Shown: piece after piece, positions 8,068-16,875 of the stretch | How positions within the stretch are numbered: the first letter of the stretch is position 1 | Layout: the number at the start of each line of letters is the position of its first letter | NCBI GenBank assembly: GCA_963761655.1 | Contig: CAVXHI010000002.1 | Coordinates: 992,001 to 1,056,000 of the forward strand | Origin: RYN-122 sp963761655 | GTDB lineage: Bacteria > Actinomycetota > Actinomycetes > Mycobacteriales > SCTD01 | Length of the DNA stretch: 64,000 nt | Direction: 5' to 3' | Notes under the pieces: generated by a model | The model's input: only the letters and a program-made list of their open reading frames with translations | Database searches by the model: none | What the model was told of the DNA's origin: nothing | Made by a program: the position numbers and the translations under genes

Positions 8068-8864
8068 GCCGTGGTCACCGCGCCCGGGAGGACGCCGGCC
8101 ATGGGGAGGTCCGCGGGGCCGGCCTTCGTGACGCCGTACTTCGCGTAGCCGTTGGCCTCGAGCTCGTCGGCCAGCTCCTTGCCGCCGGACTCGACGATCT
8201 TGCCGCCCGCGAACACGTGCACGTGGTCGGGCTCGATGTACTTGAGGATGCGCGTGTAGTGCGTGATGAGCAGGACGCCGGTCTCGCCGCCCTCGCGCAC
8301 CCGGTTCACGCCCTCGCTCACGTCCTTGAGCGCGTCGACGTCGAGGCCGGAGTCGGTCTCGTCGAGGACGGCGATCTTCGGCTTGAGCAGCTCCAGCTGC
8401 AGGATCTCGTGGCGCTTCTTCTCGCCGCCCGAGAAGCCCTCGTTGACCGACCGCTCGGAGAAGCCGGGGTCCATCTTGAGGCGCGCCATGGCCTCCTTCT
8501 GCTCCTTGACCCAGAGCCGCAGCTTCGGAGCCTCGCCGCGGACGGCGGTGGCGGCGGTGCGCAGGAAGTTGGAGACGCTGACGCCGGGGACCTCGACCGG
8601 GTACTGCATGGCGAGGAAGACGCCGGCCCGGGCGCGCTCGTCGACCGCCATCTCCAGCACGTCCTCGCCGTCGAGCGTGATGGTGCCGCTGGTGACGGTG
8701 TACTTCGGGTGCCCGGCGATGGCGTAGGCGAGCGTCGACTTGCCGGACCCGTTCGGGCCCATGATCGCGTGCGTCTCGCCGGAGCGGATCGTGAGGTCGA
8801 CCCCGGTGAGGATCTCCTTGTCCTCGACGCTGACGTGCAGGTCGCGGATCTCGAGCGTGGGCAT
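8064..8864 (-). CDS. sufC: Fe-S assembly ATPase SufC
   Basis: 266 aa soluble ABC-type ATPase that drives conformational change of the SufB-SufD complex. Walker A GPNGSGKST is at 36-44, the SufC-type signature FSGGEKKR follows, and Walker B is IAVLDETDSGLD with the D-E-T-D variation usual for SufC. The true start is ATG at 8864, which overlaps the stop of the Rieske gene as ATGA. The longer open frame upstream is not used. Confidence 0.95.
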   Translation of the reverse strand: MPTLEIRDLHVSVEDKEILTGVDLTIRSGETHAIMGPNGSGKSTLAYAIAGHPKYTVTSGTITLDGEDVLEMAVDERARAGVFLAMQYPVEVPGVSVSNFLRTAATAVRGEAPKLRLWVKEQKEAMARLKMDPGFSERSVNEGFSGGEKKRHEILQLELLKPKIAVLDETDSGLDVDALKDVSEGVNRVREGGETGVLLITHYTRILKYIEPDHVHVFAGGKIVESGGKELADELEANGYAKYGVTKAGPADLPMAGVLPGAVTTA

Positions 8865-9166
8865 CAGACCTCCACGAGGACGTCGTCGCCCTCGACAGTG
8901 ACGGTGTACGTGGGCACGGGCTTGGTGGCGGGGAGCCCGGAGGGCTGACCGGTCTTCAGGTCGAACAGCGAGCCGTGCAGCCAGCACTCGATCTTGCCGT
9001 CCTCGACGTCGCCCTCGGACAGGCTGACGTCGGCGTGCGAGCAGAGGTCGCCGATCGCGTGGACGGTCCCGCCGGAGCGGACGAGGCAGATCGGCGTGCT
9101 GCCGACCTCGACCTTCACGGCGGTGTCCTCGGTCAGCGCGGACAGCTTCGCGACGGAGTGCTTCAC
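8864..9166 (-). CDS. Rieske [2Fe-2S] ferredoxin in suf operon
   Basis: 100 aa non-heme dioxygenase-type Rieske ferredoxin. The cluster ligands are in CSH (C42, H44) and CWLHG (C61, H64), a 16-residue spacing that fits the fold. There is no transmembrane anchor, so it is cytosolic. The GTG start at 9166 overlaps the sufD stop (GTGA) and its own stop overlaps sufC, which places it inside the suf operon as in many actinobacteria. It may supply electrons or simply be a client, which the sequence does not decide. Confidence 0.9.
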   Translation of the reverse strand: MKHSVAKLSALTEDTAVKVEVGSTPICLVRSGGTVHAIGDLCSHADVSLSEGDVEDGKIECWLHGSLFDLKTGQPSGLPATKPVPTYTVTVEGDDVLVEV

Positions 9167-10419
9167 AGGACCCTCTCCAGCTCGGCCTCGACGAGGCCCA
9201 TCAGTCGTCCCTCGAGGTCGGGCAGACCGATCTGCTCGACGACGTCGGCGAAGAACCCGCGGACCACCAGGCGCCGGGCGACGCCTTCGGGGATGCCGCG
9301 GGCCATCAGGTAGAAGAGCTGCTCGGCGTCGAAGCGACCGGTGGCGCTGGCGTGGCCGGCCCCGGCGATCTCGCCGGTCTCGATCTCCAGGTTCGGGACG
9401 GAGTCGGCCCGGGCCTCGGGGGTGAGCAGCAGGTTGCGGTTGAGCTCGTAGGTGTCGGTGCCGGTGGCGGCCGCCCGGATGACGACGTCGCCGACCCAGA
9501 CGGTGTGCGCCTCGTCGCCCTGCAGGGCGCTCTTGTAGGTGACGCGGCTGCGGCAGTTCGGCACGTCGTGGTCGACCAGCAGGCGGTGCTCGAGGTGCTG
9601 GGCGGCGTCGGCGAACGACAGGCCCAGCAGCTCGGCGTCGCCGCCGGGCGCGGCGTAGTGCACGGTCGGGACCAGGCGGACGAGGTCGCCGCCGAGCGTC
9701 ACGACGATCGAGCGGTACCGGGCGTCGCGGCCCACCAGAGCGGCCTGCGCACCGAGGTGCGTGGCGTCCGGCTCCCACTCCTGCAGGCTCACGAGCGTGA
9801 CGTCGGCGCTGTCGCCGACCCGCACCTCGACGCTGCCGGAGTACCGGCCGCTGCCGGTGTGGTCGAGCACGACGACGGCCTTGGCGAAGGCGCCGACGTC
9901 GACGACGACGTGCCCGTACGACGTCCCGCCGGTCCCGGCGAGCGACACCGTCACGGGCCCCTCGAGCTGCGCCTCCTGCGGCACGGACACGAGGGTGCCG
10001 GCGGTGAAGTCGCGCATCGCGAGGGCGGCGCTCCGGTCGGCCGGCACGAGGACCGACCCGACGAGCGGGTGCTCGGGGCCGATCTCCTCGACCGTCACGC
10101 CGGCAGGCGCGTCGACCGTGACCTCGAGCTTGCCGTCGAGGTCGGCGGTGCCGTCGTGCAGGCCGTGCAGGCGGGCGAGCGGCGTGAAGCGCCACTCCTC
10201 CTCGCGGCCGGTGATGCGGGCGAAGGCGTCGACGTCGCGGGAGCGGACCTGCACGACGCGGCCGTCGGCCGGCTTCTTCGGGGTCGACGGGGCGACGTTC
10301 GCCGCGATCGAGCCCTCCATGAGGCCGCCGGTCTCGGCGAGCGCGGCGCGCTCGGCCCCGACCGCCGCGGCCATGAGCCCAGCGGTAGCGGTCTCGGTGT
10401 CACTGCCGGTGCTAGCCAA
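9163..10419 (-). CDS. sufD: Fe-S cluster assembly protein SufD
   Basis: 418 aa beta-helix scaffold subunit that pairs with SufB. The C-terminal half shows the SufB/SufD core (TYKSALQGDEAHTVWVGDVV, then NLLLTPEARADSVPNLEI and GHASATGRFDAEQLFYLMARG). The best start is TTG at 10419, reading LASTGSDTE with Met initiation, because GGAGGG lies about 8 nt upstream. It overlaps the sufB stop by 8 nt. No nearer ATG/GTG gives a full N-terminus. Confidence 0.92.
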   Translation of the reverse strand: MASTGSDTETATAGLMAAAVGAERAALAETGGLMEGSIAANVAPSTPKKPADGRVVQVRSRDVDAFARITGREEEWRFTPLARLHGLHDGTADLDGKLEVTVDAPAGVTVEEIGPEHPLVGSVLVPADRSAALAMRDFTAGTLVSVPQEAQLEGPVTVSLAGTGGTSYGHVVVDVGAFAKAVVVLDHTGSGRYSGSVEVRVGDSADVTLVSLQEWEPDATHLGAQAALVGRDARYRSIVVTLGGDLVRLVPTVHYAAPGGDAELLGLSFADAAQHLEHRLLVDHDVPNCRSRVTYKSALQGDEAHTVWVGDVVIRAAATGTDTYELNRNLLLTPEARADSVPNLEIETGEIAGAGHASATGRFDAEQLFYLMARGIPEGVARRLVVRGFFADVVEQIGLPDLEGRLMGLVEAELERVL

Positions 10420-11827
10420 CGGAACCCTCCATCTGCAGCTCGATGAGCCGGTTGAGCTCGAGCGCGTACTCCATGGGCAGCTCGCGGGCGATCGGCTCGA
10501 CGAAGCCGCGGACGACCATCGCCATCGCCTCGTCCTCGGCCAGGCCGCGGCTCATCAGGTAGAAGAGCTGGTCCTCGCCGACCCGGCTGACCGTCGCCTC
10601 GTGGCCGAGGGACACGTCGTCCTCGCGGACGTCGACGTAGGGGTAGGTGTCGGAGCGGCTGATCGCGTCGACGAGCAGGGCGTCGCAGACGACGTTGCTC
10701 TTGGAGCCGGTCGCACCCTCCTGGACCTGCACGAGGCCGCGGTAGGAGGTGCGGCCGCCGCCCCGGGCGACCGACTTGCTGACGATGTTCGACGTCGTAC
10801 GGGGCGCGGCGTGGACCATCTTGGCGCCGGCGTCCTGGTGCTGGCCCTCGCCGGCGAAGGCGATGGACAGGGTCTCGCCGGACGCGCGCTCTCCGAGCAG
10901 GTAGCAGGCCGGGTACTTCATGGTCACCTTGGAGCCGATGTTGCCGTCGATCCACTCCATGCGGCCGCCCTCGTGGACGGCGGTGCGCTTGGTGACCAGG
11001 TTGTAGACGTTGTTCGACCAGTTCTGGATGGTCGTGTACCGGACGTGCGCGTCCTTCTTGACGATGATCTCGACGACGGCGCTGTGCAGCGAGTCGGAGC
11101 TGTAGATCGGGGCGGTGCAGCCCTCGACGTAGTGCACCGAGCTGCCCTCGTCGGCGATGATCAGCGTCCGCTCGAACTGGCCCATGTTCTCGGTGTTGAT
11201 CCGGAAGTAGGCCTGCAGCGGGATGTCGACGACGACGCCCGGCGGGACGTAGATGAACGAGCCGCCCGACCAGACAGCGGTGTTCAGGGCCGCGAACTTG
11301 TTGTCGCCGACCGGGATGACCGAGCCGAAGTACTCGCGGAACAGCTCCGGCTGCTCCTTGAGGGCGGTGTCGGTGTCGAGGAACAGGACGCCCTTCTCCT
11401 CGAGGTCCTGGCGGATCGAGTGGTAGACGACCTCGGACTCGTACTGCGCGGCGACGCCGGCCACCAGCCGCTGCTTCTCGGCCTCGGGGATGCCGAGCTT
11501 GTCGTAGGTGTTCTTGATCTCCTCGGGCAGCTCCTCCCAGGAGGTCGCCTGCTTCTCCGAGGAGCGCACGAAGTACTTGATGTTGTCGAAGTCGATGCCG
11601 GTGAGGTCGGAGCCCCAGGTCGGCATGGGCTTCTTGCCGAACAGCTTCAAGCCCTTGAGGCGCAGGTCGAGCATCCACTCGGGCTCGCCCTTCTTGGCCG
11701 AGATGTCGCGGACGACGGCCTCGTTGATGCCGCGGACGGCGTCGGCGCCGGCGACGTCCTTGTCGGCCCAGCCGAACTCGTACGCACCGATGCCGAGGGC
11801 GTCGATGTTGCTGTCGACCGTGGTCAT
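10412..11827 (-). CDS. sufB: Fe-S cluster assembly protein SufB
   Basis: 471 aa scaffold on which the new cluster is built. It is complete compared with the family: the N-terminal helical part contains PTWGSDLTGIDF, the core contains YVPPGVVVDIPLQAYFRIN and VEGCTAPIYSSDSLHSAVVE with the conserved Cys, and the C-terminal YLMSRGL segment is shared with SufD. No intein is present, although actinobacterial SufB often carries one. ATG at 11827 overlaps the sufR stop by 4 nt. Confidence 0.95.
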   Translation of the reverse strand: MTTVDSNIDALGIGAYEFGWADKDVAGADAVRGINEAVVRDISAKKGEPEWMLDLRLKGLKLFGKKPMPTWGSDLTGIDFDNIKYFVRSSEKQATSWEELPEEIKNTYDKLGIPEAEKQRLVAGVAAQYESEVVYHSIRQDLEEKGVLFLDTDTALKEQPELFREYFGSVIPVGDNKFAALNTAVWSGGSFIYVPPGVVVDIPLQAYFRINTENMGQFERTLIIADEGSSVHYVEGCTAPIYSSDSLHSAVVEIIVKKDAHVRYTTIQNWSNNVYNLVTKRTAVHEGGRMEWIDGNIGSKVTMKYPACYLLGERASGETLSIAFAGEGQHQDAGAKMVHAAPRTTSNIVSKSVARGGGRTSYRGLVQVQEGATGSKSNVVCDALLVDAISRSDTYPYVDVREDDVSLGHEATVSRVGEDQLFYLMSRGLAEDEAMAMVVRGFVEPIARELPMEYALELNRLIELQMEGSVG

Positions 11828-12486
11828 GAGACAGGCCTTCCGTCGGTGCTGCTGGAGGTCGTGCTGAGGGGGACGAAGGTGGTGCAGACGCCGTCGCCGT
11901 GGGCGATGGTGGCGAGGCGCTGGACGTGGACGTCGAGCAGGCGCCCGAGGGCGGCCGTCTCGGCCTCGCACAGCTGGGGGAACTCGGCCGCCACGTGCTG
12001 CACCGGGCAGTGGTGCTGGCAGAGCTGCACGCCGGCGCCGTGCGGGGTGACGGTGGCGGCGTAGCCGTCCTCGGCGAGGGCCTCGGCCAGCGCGGCGGTG
12101 CGGTCGGGGGCGCCGTCGAGCCGGTCGGCGTACCGGTCCTGCATCTCGGCGGCGCGGGCCTGCGCGAACGCCTCGACACCGCCGGACTGCTGGGCGAGGA
12201 AGCGCAGCGCGCCGAGCGCGAGGTCGTCGTAGGCGCTGGGACCGGCGGCGTGGCCGGCGTCGGTGAGGGCGTAGCGGCGGGCCGGGCGGCCGCGACCGCG
12301 CAGCACCGGACGGCGGTCCTCGCGGGCCGTGACCGTGCCGTCGGCGACGAGGACGTCGAGGTGGCGGCGGACCGCGGCCGGGCTGACCTGCAGCCGGTCG
12401 GCGAGGACGGTGGTCGTGGACGGACCGAGCGAGAGCAGGAGCGAGAGCAGCCGCTCCCTCGTCCCGACGCTGTCCACGGTTTTCAC
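11824..12486 (-). CDS. sufR: SufR Fe-S sensing transcriptional repressor
   Basis: 220 aa regulator: an N-terminal winged helix-turn-helix (about 20-75, with LADRLQVSPAAVRRHLDVL) and a C-terminal ligand domain with three cysteines, C156, C160 and C173 (CQHHC then a 12-residue gap). These fit [4Fe-4S] binding by SufR. It is the first gene of the suf operon and would sense cluster status and repress the operon. The start is GTG at 12486. A palindrome lies just upstream at 12492-12510. Confidence 0.9.
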   Translation of the reverse strand: MKTVDSVGTRERLLSLLLSLGPSTTTVLADRLQVSPAAVRRHLDVLVADGTVTAREDRRPVLRGRGRPARRYALTDAGHAAGPSAYDDLALGALRFLAQQSGGVEAFAQARAAEMQDRYADRLDGAPDRTAALAEALAEDGYAATVTPHGAGVQLCQHHCPVQHVAAEFPQLCEAETAALGRLLDVHVQRLATIAHGDGVCTTFVPLSTTSSSTDGRPVS

Positions 12487-12491
12487 AACGC

Positions 12492-12510
12492 CAGCATGAC
12501 GTAATTGCTG
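12492..12510. promoter_or_regulatory. Candidate SufR operator in the suf promoter
   Basis: CAGCATGACGTAATTGCTG has perfect 5-nt arms (CAGCA/TGCTG) with a 9-nt, AT-richer centre. It sits 6 bp upstream of the sufR start in the divergent region shared with the ABC exporter. Autoregulation by SufR is known in actinobacteria. The assignment to this exact site is inference. Confidence 0.45.
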
Positions 12511-12587
12511 CCCCAGGTCGAACGCAGGCCCGGACTGCCCCGGGTGACCTGCGGCACTGAGGGCGCCCTCACCCGGCCCCGCGCGAA

Positions 12588-12593
12588 TACGCT
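12588..12593 (+). promoter_or_regulatory. -10 box placing the ABC ATPase mRNA as leaderless
   Basis: TACGCT (TANNNT pattern) ends 6 nt before the GTG start at 12600. Transcription would begin about at the start codon, giving a leaderless mRNA. No ribosome binding site is visible, which agrees. Confidence 0.45.
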
Positions 12594-12599
12594 CCGGGC

Positions 12600-13517
12600 G
12601 TGACCCTCCCCGCCGTCGAGGTCGACGGCCTCGTCAAGCGGTACGGCGCGCGCACCGCGGTCGACGGCCTGAGCCTCACGGTGCGCCCCGGGACCGTCCT
12701 CGCGCTGCTCGGGCCGAACGGCGCGGGCAAGACGAGCACCGTCGAGGTCTGCGAGGGCTTCCGCAAGGCCGACGGCGGCACCGTCCGGGTCCTCGGACTG
12801 GACCCGCGCGACCCCGCGCTCCGTCCACGCATCGGCGTGATGCCGCAGGGCGGTGGCGCCTACCCGGGGCTGCGGGCCGCCGAGATGCTCCGCCTGGTCG
12901 CCTCCTACAGCGCCCACCCGCTCGACCCCGACGACCTCCTGGACCGGCTCGGCCTGCGCGACGTCGCGAGGACGTCCTACCGCCGGCTGTCCGGCGGGCA
13001 GCAGCAGCGCCTGTCGCTCGCCTGCGCCGTGGTCGGGCGGCCCGAGCTGGTCTTCCTCGACGAGCCGACCGCCGGGCTCGACCCCGCGGCCCGCCGGGCC
13101 ACCTGGGAGCTGGTCGAGGCGCTCCGCCGCGACGGCGCCTCCGTCGTCCTCACCACCCACCTCATGGACGAGGCCGAGCGCCTCGCCGACGACGTCGTCA
13201 TCGTCGACGCCGGCACCGTGGTCGCTGCGGGCACCGTCCACGACCTCACCCGCACGGGCGCGGCCGACCAGCTGCGCTTCTCCGCCCCCGCCGGCCTCGA
13301 CCTGGACACGCTGGTGCGGGCCCTGCCCGAGGGCGTCGTCGGCAAGGAGTCGCCGGCCGGGCAGTACCTCCTGGAGGGCCTCATCGACCCGCAGCTGCTC
13401 GCCACGGTCACCAGCTGGTGCGCCTCGCACGGCGTGATGGCCCGCGACCTCCGCGTGGAGACCCGCAGCCTCGAGGACGTCTTCCTCGAGCTCACCGGGC
13501 GGGAGCTCCGGGCATGA
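12600..13517 (+). CDS. ABC-2 type exporter, ATP-binding subunit
   Basis: 305 aa ATPase of an ABC-2 exporter. Walker A GPNGAGKTS is at about 38-46, the signature is LSGGQQQRLSLA, and Walker B is LVFLDEPTAGLDPAA. A C-terminal extension of about 80 residues after the ATPase ends in VETRSLEDVFLELTGREL, typical of DrrA/CcmA-like subunits. The next gene is its permease with overlapping ends. The position between sufR and ctaA is usual in actinobacteria, but the substrate is unknown. Confidence 0.9.
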   Translation: MTLPAVEVDGLVKRYGARTAVDGLSLTVRPGTVLALLGPNGAGKTSTVEVCEGFRKADGGTVRVLGLDPRDPALRPRIGVMPQGGGAYPGLRAAEMLRLVASYSAHPLDPDDLLDRLGLRDVARTSYRRLSGGQQQRLSLACAVVGRPELVFLDEPTAGLDPAARRATWELVEALRRDGASVVLTTHLMDEAERLADDVVIVDAGTVVAAGTVHDLTRTGAADQLRFSAPAGLDLDTLVRALPEGVVGKESPAGQYLLEGLIDPQLLATVTSWCASHGVMARDLRVETRSLEDVFLELTGRELRA

Positions 13518-14314
13518 CCCGCACCGCACCGACCGGCTGGGCCGAGGGCGCGCTGGCACCGAAGCCCGGGCAGGCCCCCCGCAGCGCGATGCTCAAGGCG
13601 CAGACCGGAGCCGAGCTCAAGCTCCTGCTCCGCAACGGCGAGCAGGTGCTCCTCAACCTCGTCGTCCCGCTCGGGCTGCTCGTCGTCGTCACGCTGCTGC
13701 CCTTCGTCGACGTCGCCGGCGCCGACACCAGGGCGGAGCGGGCCGGCTTCTTCGTCCCCGGCGTCCTCGCCCTCGCGCTCATGAGCTCCGCGTTCACCGG
13801 CCAGGCCATCGGCCTCGGGTTCGAGCGGCAGTACGGCGTCCTCAAGCGGCTCGGGGCGACGCCGCTCCCCCGGTCGGTCCTGCTGCTCGGCAAGACCCTC
13901 GCCGTGCTCGTCGTGCAGCTGCTGCAGCTCGTCCTCATCGGCGCCGTGGGCCTCGCCCTCGGCTGGCGCCCGCACGGCGACGTCGTCAGCGTCCTGGTGC
14001 TCGTCGTCCTCGGCACCGCCGCCTTCAGCGGCCTCGGGCTGCTGCTCGGCGGGACGATGCCCGGCCTGCGCACCCTGGCCGTCGCGAACCTCGTCTGGCT
14101 CGTCCTGCTCGTGCTCGGCGGCGTCATGTTCCCGATCGCTGAGTTCGGGCCCGCCGAGGGCGTGCTGCGCTACCTGCCGACCGCCGCGCTGTCGCACGGC
14201 CTCCGCGAGGTCCTGCGCGACGGCGCTGCCGCTCCCGTCCGCGACGTCGTCGCCCTCGCCGTCTGGGCCGTCGCCGGTCTGACGGCGGCCACCCGCTTCT
14301 TCCGCTGGGAGTGA
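13514..14314 (+). CDS. ABC-2 type exporter, permease subunit
   Basis: 266 aa membrane subunit with about six hydrophobic segments in its central and C-terminal part. The loop FERQYGVLKRLGATPLPR between segments 2 and 3 is characteristic of ABC-2 permeases. ATG at 13514 overlaps the ATPase stop (ATGA). The longer reading frame upstream lies inside the ATPase gene and is rejected. It forms the transporter with the preceding ATPase; substrate unknown. Confidence 0.88.
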   Translation: MTRTAPTGWAEGALAPKPGQAPRSAMLKAQTGAELKLLLRNGEQVLLNLVVPLGLLVVVTLLPFVDVAGADTRAERAGFFVPGVLALALMSSAFTGQAIGLGFERQYGVLKRLGATPLPRSVLLLGKTLAVLVVQLLQLVLIGAVGLALGWRPHGDVVSVLVLVVLGTAAFSGLGLLLGGTMPGLRTLAVANLVWLVLLVLGGVMFPIAEFGPAEGVLRYLPTAALSHGLREVLRDGAAAPVRDVVALAVWAVAGLTAATRFFRWE

Positions 14315-15330
14315 CCTTCGTGCACCGTGGCCGGCCCGTGCGCCTGCTCGCCCTGCTGGCCGCGCTCGTGGGCCTGCTCACCTGGCGGCGTCGCCGGCGG
14401 GTCGCCCTGCTCGACGCCCCCGGCCCCGCCGGCGGTGTCCGCACCACCGACGGGCTCCGGCTCCACGTCGAGGAGGACGGCGACCCGTCCGCACCCCTCA
14501 CCGTGGTCTTCTCGCACGGCTTCACCGCTCAGCTGGAGGAGTTCCTCCTGCAGCGCGAGACCCTCAAGACCCGCGCCCGCCTGGTCCTCTACGACCAGCG
14601 CGGCCACGGCCGCAGCCCGCTCGGCGACCCCAAGGACGCCACGTTCGACCAGCTCGGCCGCGACCTCCTGAGCGTGATCGAGCAGCGTGTCCCCACCGGT
14701 CCGGTCCTGCTCGTCGGTCACTCCATGGGCGGCATGACGCTCATGAGCTTCGCCCGCCAGCACCCCGACGTCGTCCGGGACCGGGTCGCCGGTGCCTTCC
14801 TGCTGGCGACGTCGGCGGGAGAGCTGGTCACCACCGGCGTCGTGGGTGCGGTGGTCCGGATCGGGGCCGCCCTGCGCCTGACGCCGCTGTGGCTGCGCGG
14901 CCTGCGGCTGGCCGCCCCCCTGCTCGAGCGCGGGCGCAAGCGCGGCACGCGGCTCGGCCGGCACTTCTACGAGCGGTACCTGTTCGGCTGCGACGACGCC
15001 GACCCCGAGCTGGTCACCCTCGTCCAGGACCTCCTCGAGGCCTGCCCGATGACCACCAGCGCCGCCTTCTACCCGGCCTTCCTGTCGCACGACGAGACGG
15101 CGTCCCTGCCGGTGCTCGCCCAGGTCCCGACCACCGTCCTGGTCGGCGACTGCGACCGCCTGACCCCGGCCTCGCACAGCCGCCGGATGGCGCAGGAGCT
15201 CGGGCCCGACGTCCGGCTCGTCGTCGTGCCCGGTGCGGGGCACAGCGTGAACATCACGCGTCAGGCGGTCGTCGACGAGGCCCTGCTGGAGCTCCTGGAC
15301 CGGGCGACCGCACGGGTCAGCGCGGCCTGA
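14311..15330 (+). CDS. Alpha/beta hydrolase
   Basis: 339 aa serine hydrolase with one N-terminal hydrophobic segment (about 10-24) followed by RRRRR, so probably membrane-anchored with the catalytic domain in the cytoplasm. The nucleophile is S138 in GHSMGGM, the acid is D282 in GDCDRLTP, and the base is H311 in GAGHSVN. The oxyanion region is FSHGFTA at about 67-73. The GTG start at 14311 overlaps the permease stop. The substrate cannot be told; a lysophospholipase- or peroxidase-like fold member is plausible. Confidence 0.82.
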   Translation: MTFVHRGRPVRLLALLAALVGLLTWRRRRRVALLDAPGPAGGVRTTDGLRLHVEEDGDPSAPLTVVFSHGFTAQLEEFLLQRETLKTRARLVLYDQRGHGRSPLGDPKDATFDQLGRDLLSVIEQRVPTGPVLLVGHSMGGMTLMSFARQHPDVVRDRVAGAFLLATSAGELVTTGVVGAVVRIGAALRLTPLWLRGLRLAAPLLERGRKRGTRLGRHFYERYLFGCDDADPELVTLVQDLLEACPMTTSAAFYPAFLSHDETASLPVLAQVPTTVLVGDCDRLTPASHSRRMAQELGPDVRLVVVPGAGHSVNITRQAVVDEALLELLDRATARVSAA

Positions 15331-15901
15331 GCAGACCCTCGCGCACCACCTGCACGTCGGCCTGCGCCCGGGCCGCGACGACGCCGGTCGTCGTCTGCTC
15401 CTCGAAGCCCGGCAGCAGCGGCCCCAGGACGAGCGGTCCGAGCGTCAGACCGAGCACCTGGACGGCGGCGTAGTCCAGGTCGACGCCCTCGCGGACCCGC
15501 CCCGCGTCGACGGCCGCCCGGAGCCCGGCGTGCACCGGCCGCAGCAGGTCCGCCACCAGCCGCTCCCCCACCGGACCGCCGTCGAGCAGGACGCGGCGCA
15601 GGTAGCCGCGGACCGCGGGGTCGCTGACGAGGGTGCCGAGCTCCACCGCCTCGCCGTCGTCGAGCACGGCCTGCGCCGCCCGTTCCAGGGACTCGCCGAG
15701 CGGGCCGAGCACGTGCTCGTCGGCCGCCTCGCGCAGGCCCTCCTTGCTGCCGAAGTGGTGCATCACGTTGGCCGGCGAGACCCCCGCCGCCGAGGCGACC
15801 GAGCGGACCGACGTGCCGGCGAAGCCGCCCTGCCCGAACAGGCGGACCGCCTCGTGCAGGACCCGCTCGCGGCCGGTGGTGGGGGTCGTCACGTGCCCCA
15901 T
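15317..15901 (-). CDS. TetR-family transcriptional regulator
   Basis: 194 aa. The N-terminal helix-turn-helix is typical of TetR (RERVLHEAVRLFGQGGFAG then VRSVASAAGVSPANVMHHFGSKEGL). The C-terminal part is an alpha-helical ligand domain. Its 3' end overlaps the end of the convergent hydrolase gene by 14 nt. The start is ATG at 15901; GTG at 15892 is also possible. It is divergent from ctaA with about 40 bp between them, so it may regulate itself, ctaA or the hydrolase. The target is unknown. Confidence 0.85.
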   Translation of the reverse strand: MGHVTTPTTGRERVLHEAVRLFGQGGFAGTSVRSVASAAGVSPANVMHHFGSKEGLREAADEHVLGPLGESLERAAQAVLDDGEAVELGTLVSDPAVRGYLRRVLLDGGPVGERLVADLLRPVHAGLRAAVDAGRVREGVDLDYAAVQVLGLTLGPLVLGPLLPGFEEQTTTGVVAARAQADVQVVREGLLRPR

Positions 15902-15930
15902 CCTCCCAGGCGGTCTCGCCGGTCCACGCC

Positions 15931-15936
15931 TACCCT
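15931..15936 (+). promoter_or_regulatory. -10 box consistent with leaderless ctaA
   Basis: TACCCT ends 6 nt before GTG at 15943, so the transcript could start at or next to the start codon. A GGAGG stretch at 15937-15941 is too close to serve GTG 15943, but would suit an alternative GTG at 15949. Confidence 0.4.
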
Positions 15937-15942
15937 GGAGGG

Positions 15943-16875
15943 GTGCAGGTGCCCCGTCCGTCCGTGACCACCGTGCGCCGCCTGGCGCTCGCCAGCGTCG
16001 TCACCAACAGCCTGCTCGTCGTGACCGGCGGGACGGTCCGGCTGACCAGCAGCGGTCTCGGCTGCCCCACCTGGCCGCGCTGCACCGACGGCAGCTACGT
16101 CAACCAGCCCGAGTACGGCGTGCACGGCTACATCGAGTTCGGCAACCGGCTGCTCACCTTCGTGCTGACCGCCGTCGTGGTCGCCCTCGTGGTGGCCGCG
16201 GTGCGGGTCCGCCCCCGACGCCGCGACGTCGTCCGGCTGGCCGTCCTCGGCGCGCTGGGGATCCCCGCGCAGGCCGTCCTCGGCGGGATCACGGTCAAGA
16301 CCGGTCTGAACCCGTGGACGGTGATGGCGCACTTCCTGCTGTCGTCGGTGCTCATCGGTCTCGCCGTCGTCCTGCACCACCGCACCGGCGAGGGCGACCT
16401 CCCCCGCCGCACCGTCGTCCGGGAGCCGCTGCGTCCGCTCGCCCTCGGCATGCTCGCCCTGACCGCGGCGACGCTCGTCGTCGGCACTGCCGTCACCGGG
16501 TCGGGCCCCCACTCCGGCGACGCCGCGGCGGCACGCACCGGCTTCGACCCGGAGTCGGTCTCCCAGCTCCACGCCGACCTCGTGCTGCTGCTCGTCGGCG
16601 GGACGCTCGGGCTGTGGGCCGCCCTCCGGGCGACCTCCGCCCCGGCACGGGCCGTGCGGGCCGCCCTCGTGCTGCTCGGCGTCGAGCTGGCCCAGGGGCT
16701 GGTCGGCTTCGTGCAGTACTTCACCGCCCTGCCGGTCGTCCTCGTGGCGGTGCACCTCGCCGGCTCGTGCCTGGTGCTGGTCGCCGCGGTCAAGGTGGTC
16801 CTGGAGACCCGCGACCGGGGGCCGGCCGCCGCACCGGTGTCCGCCCAGGACGACCGGGTCCTCCAGCCCGCCTGA
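15943..16875 (+). CDS. ctaA: Heme A synthase CtaA (COX15-like)
   Basis: 310 aa integral membrane enzyme that converts heme O to heme A for cytochrome c oxidase. It has about eight hydrophobic segments in two homologous halves. The first extracellular loop holds the conserved pair C41 and C47 (LGCPTWPRC), followed by HGYIEFGNR with the conserved Glu. Heme-ligand histidines are in MAHFLL and SQLHADL. The start at 15943 is supported by the leaderless promoter pattern; GTG 15949 is an alternative. ctaB lies beyond the repeat array on the opposite strand. Confidence 0.93.
   Translation: MQVPRPSVTTVRRLALASVVTNSLLVVTGGTVRLTSSGLGCPTWPRCTDGSYVNQPEYGVHGYIEFGNRLLTFVLTAVVVALVVAAVRVRPRRRDVVRLAVLGALGIPAQAVLGGITVKTGLNPWTVMAHFLLSSVLIGLAVVLHHRTGEGDLPRRTVVREPLRPLALGMLALTAATLVVGTAVTGSGPHSGDAAAARTGFDPESVSQLHADLVLLLVGGTLGLWAALRATSAPARAVRAALVLLGVELAQGLVGFVQYFTALPVVLVAVHLAGSCLVLVAAVKVVLETRDRGPAAAPVSAQDDRVLQPA

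Noticed and set aside
11821..11830. Intein in SufB
   Set aside because: Actinobacterial SufB often carries one, but the 471-aa frame is contiguous with no insertion.
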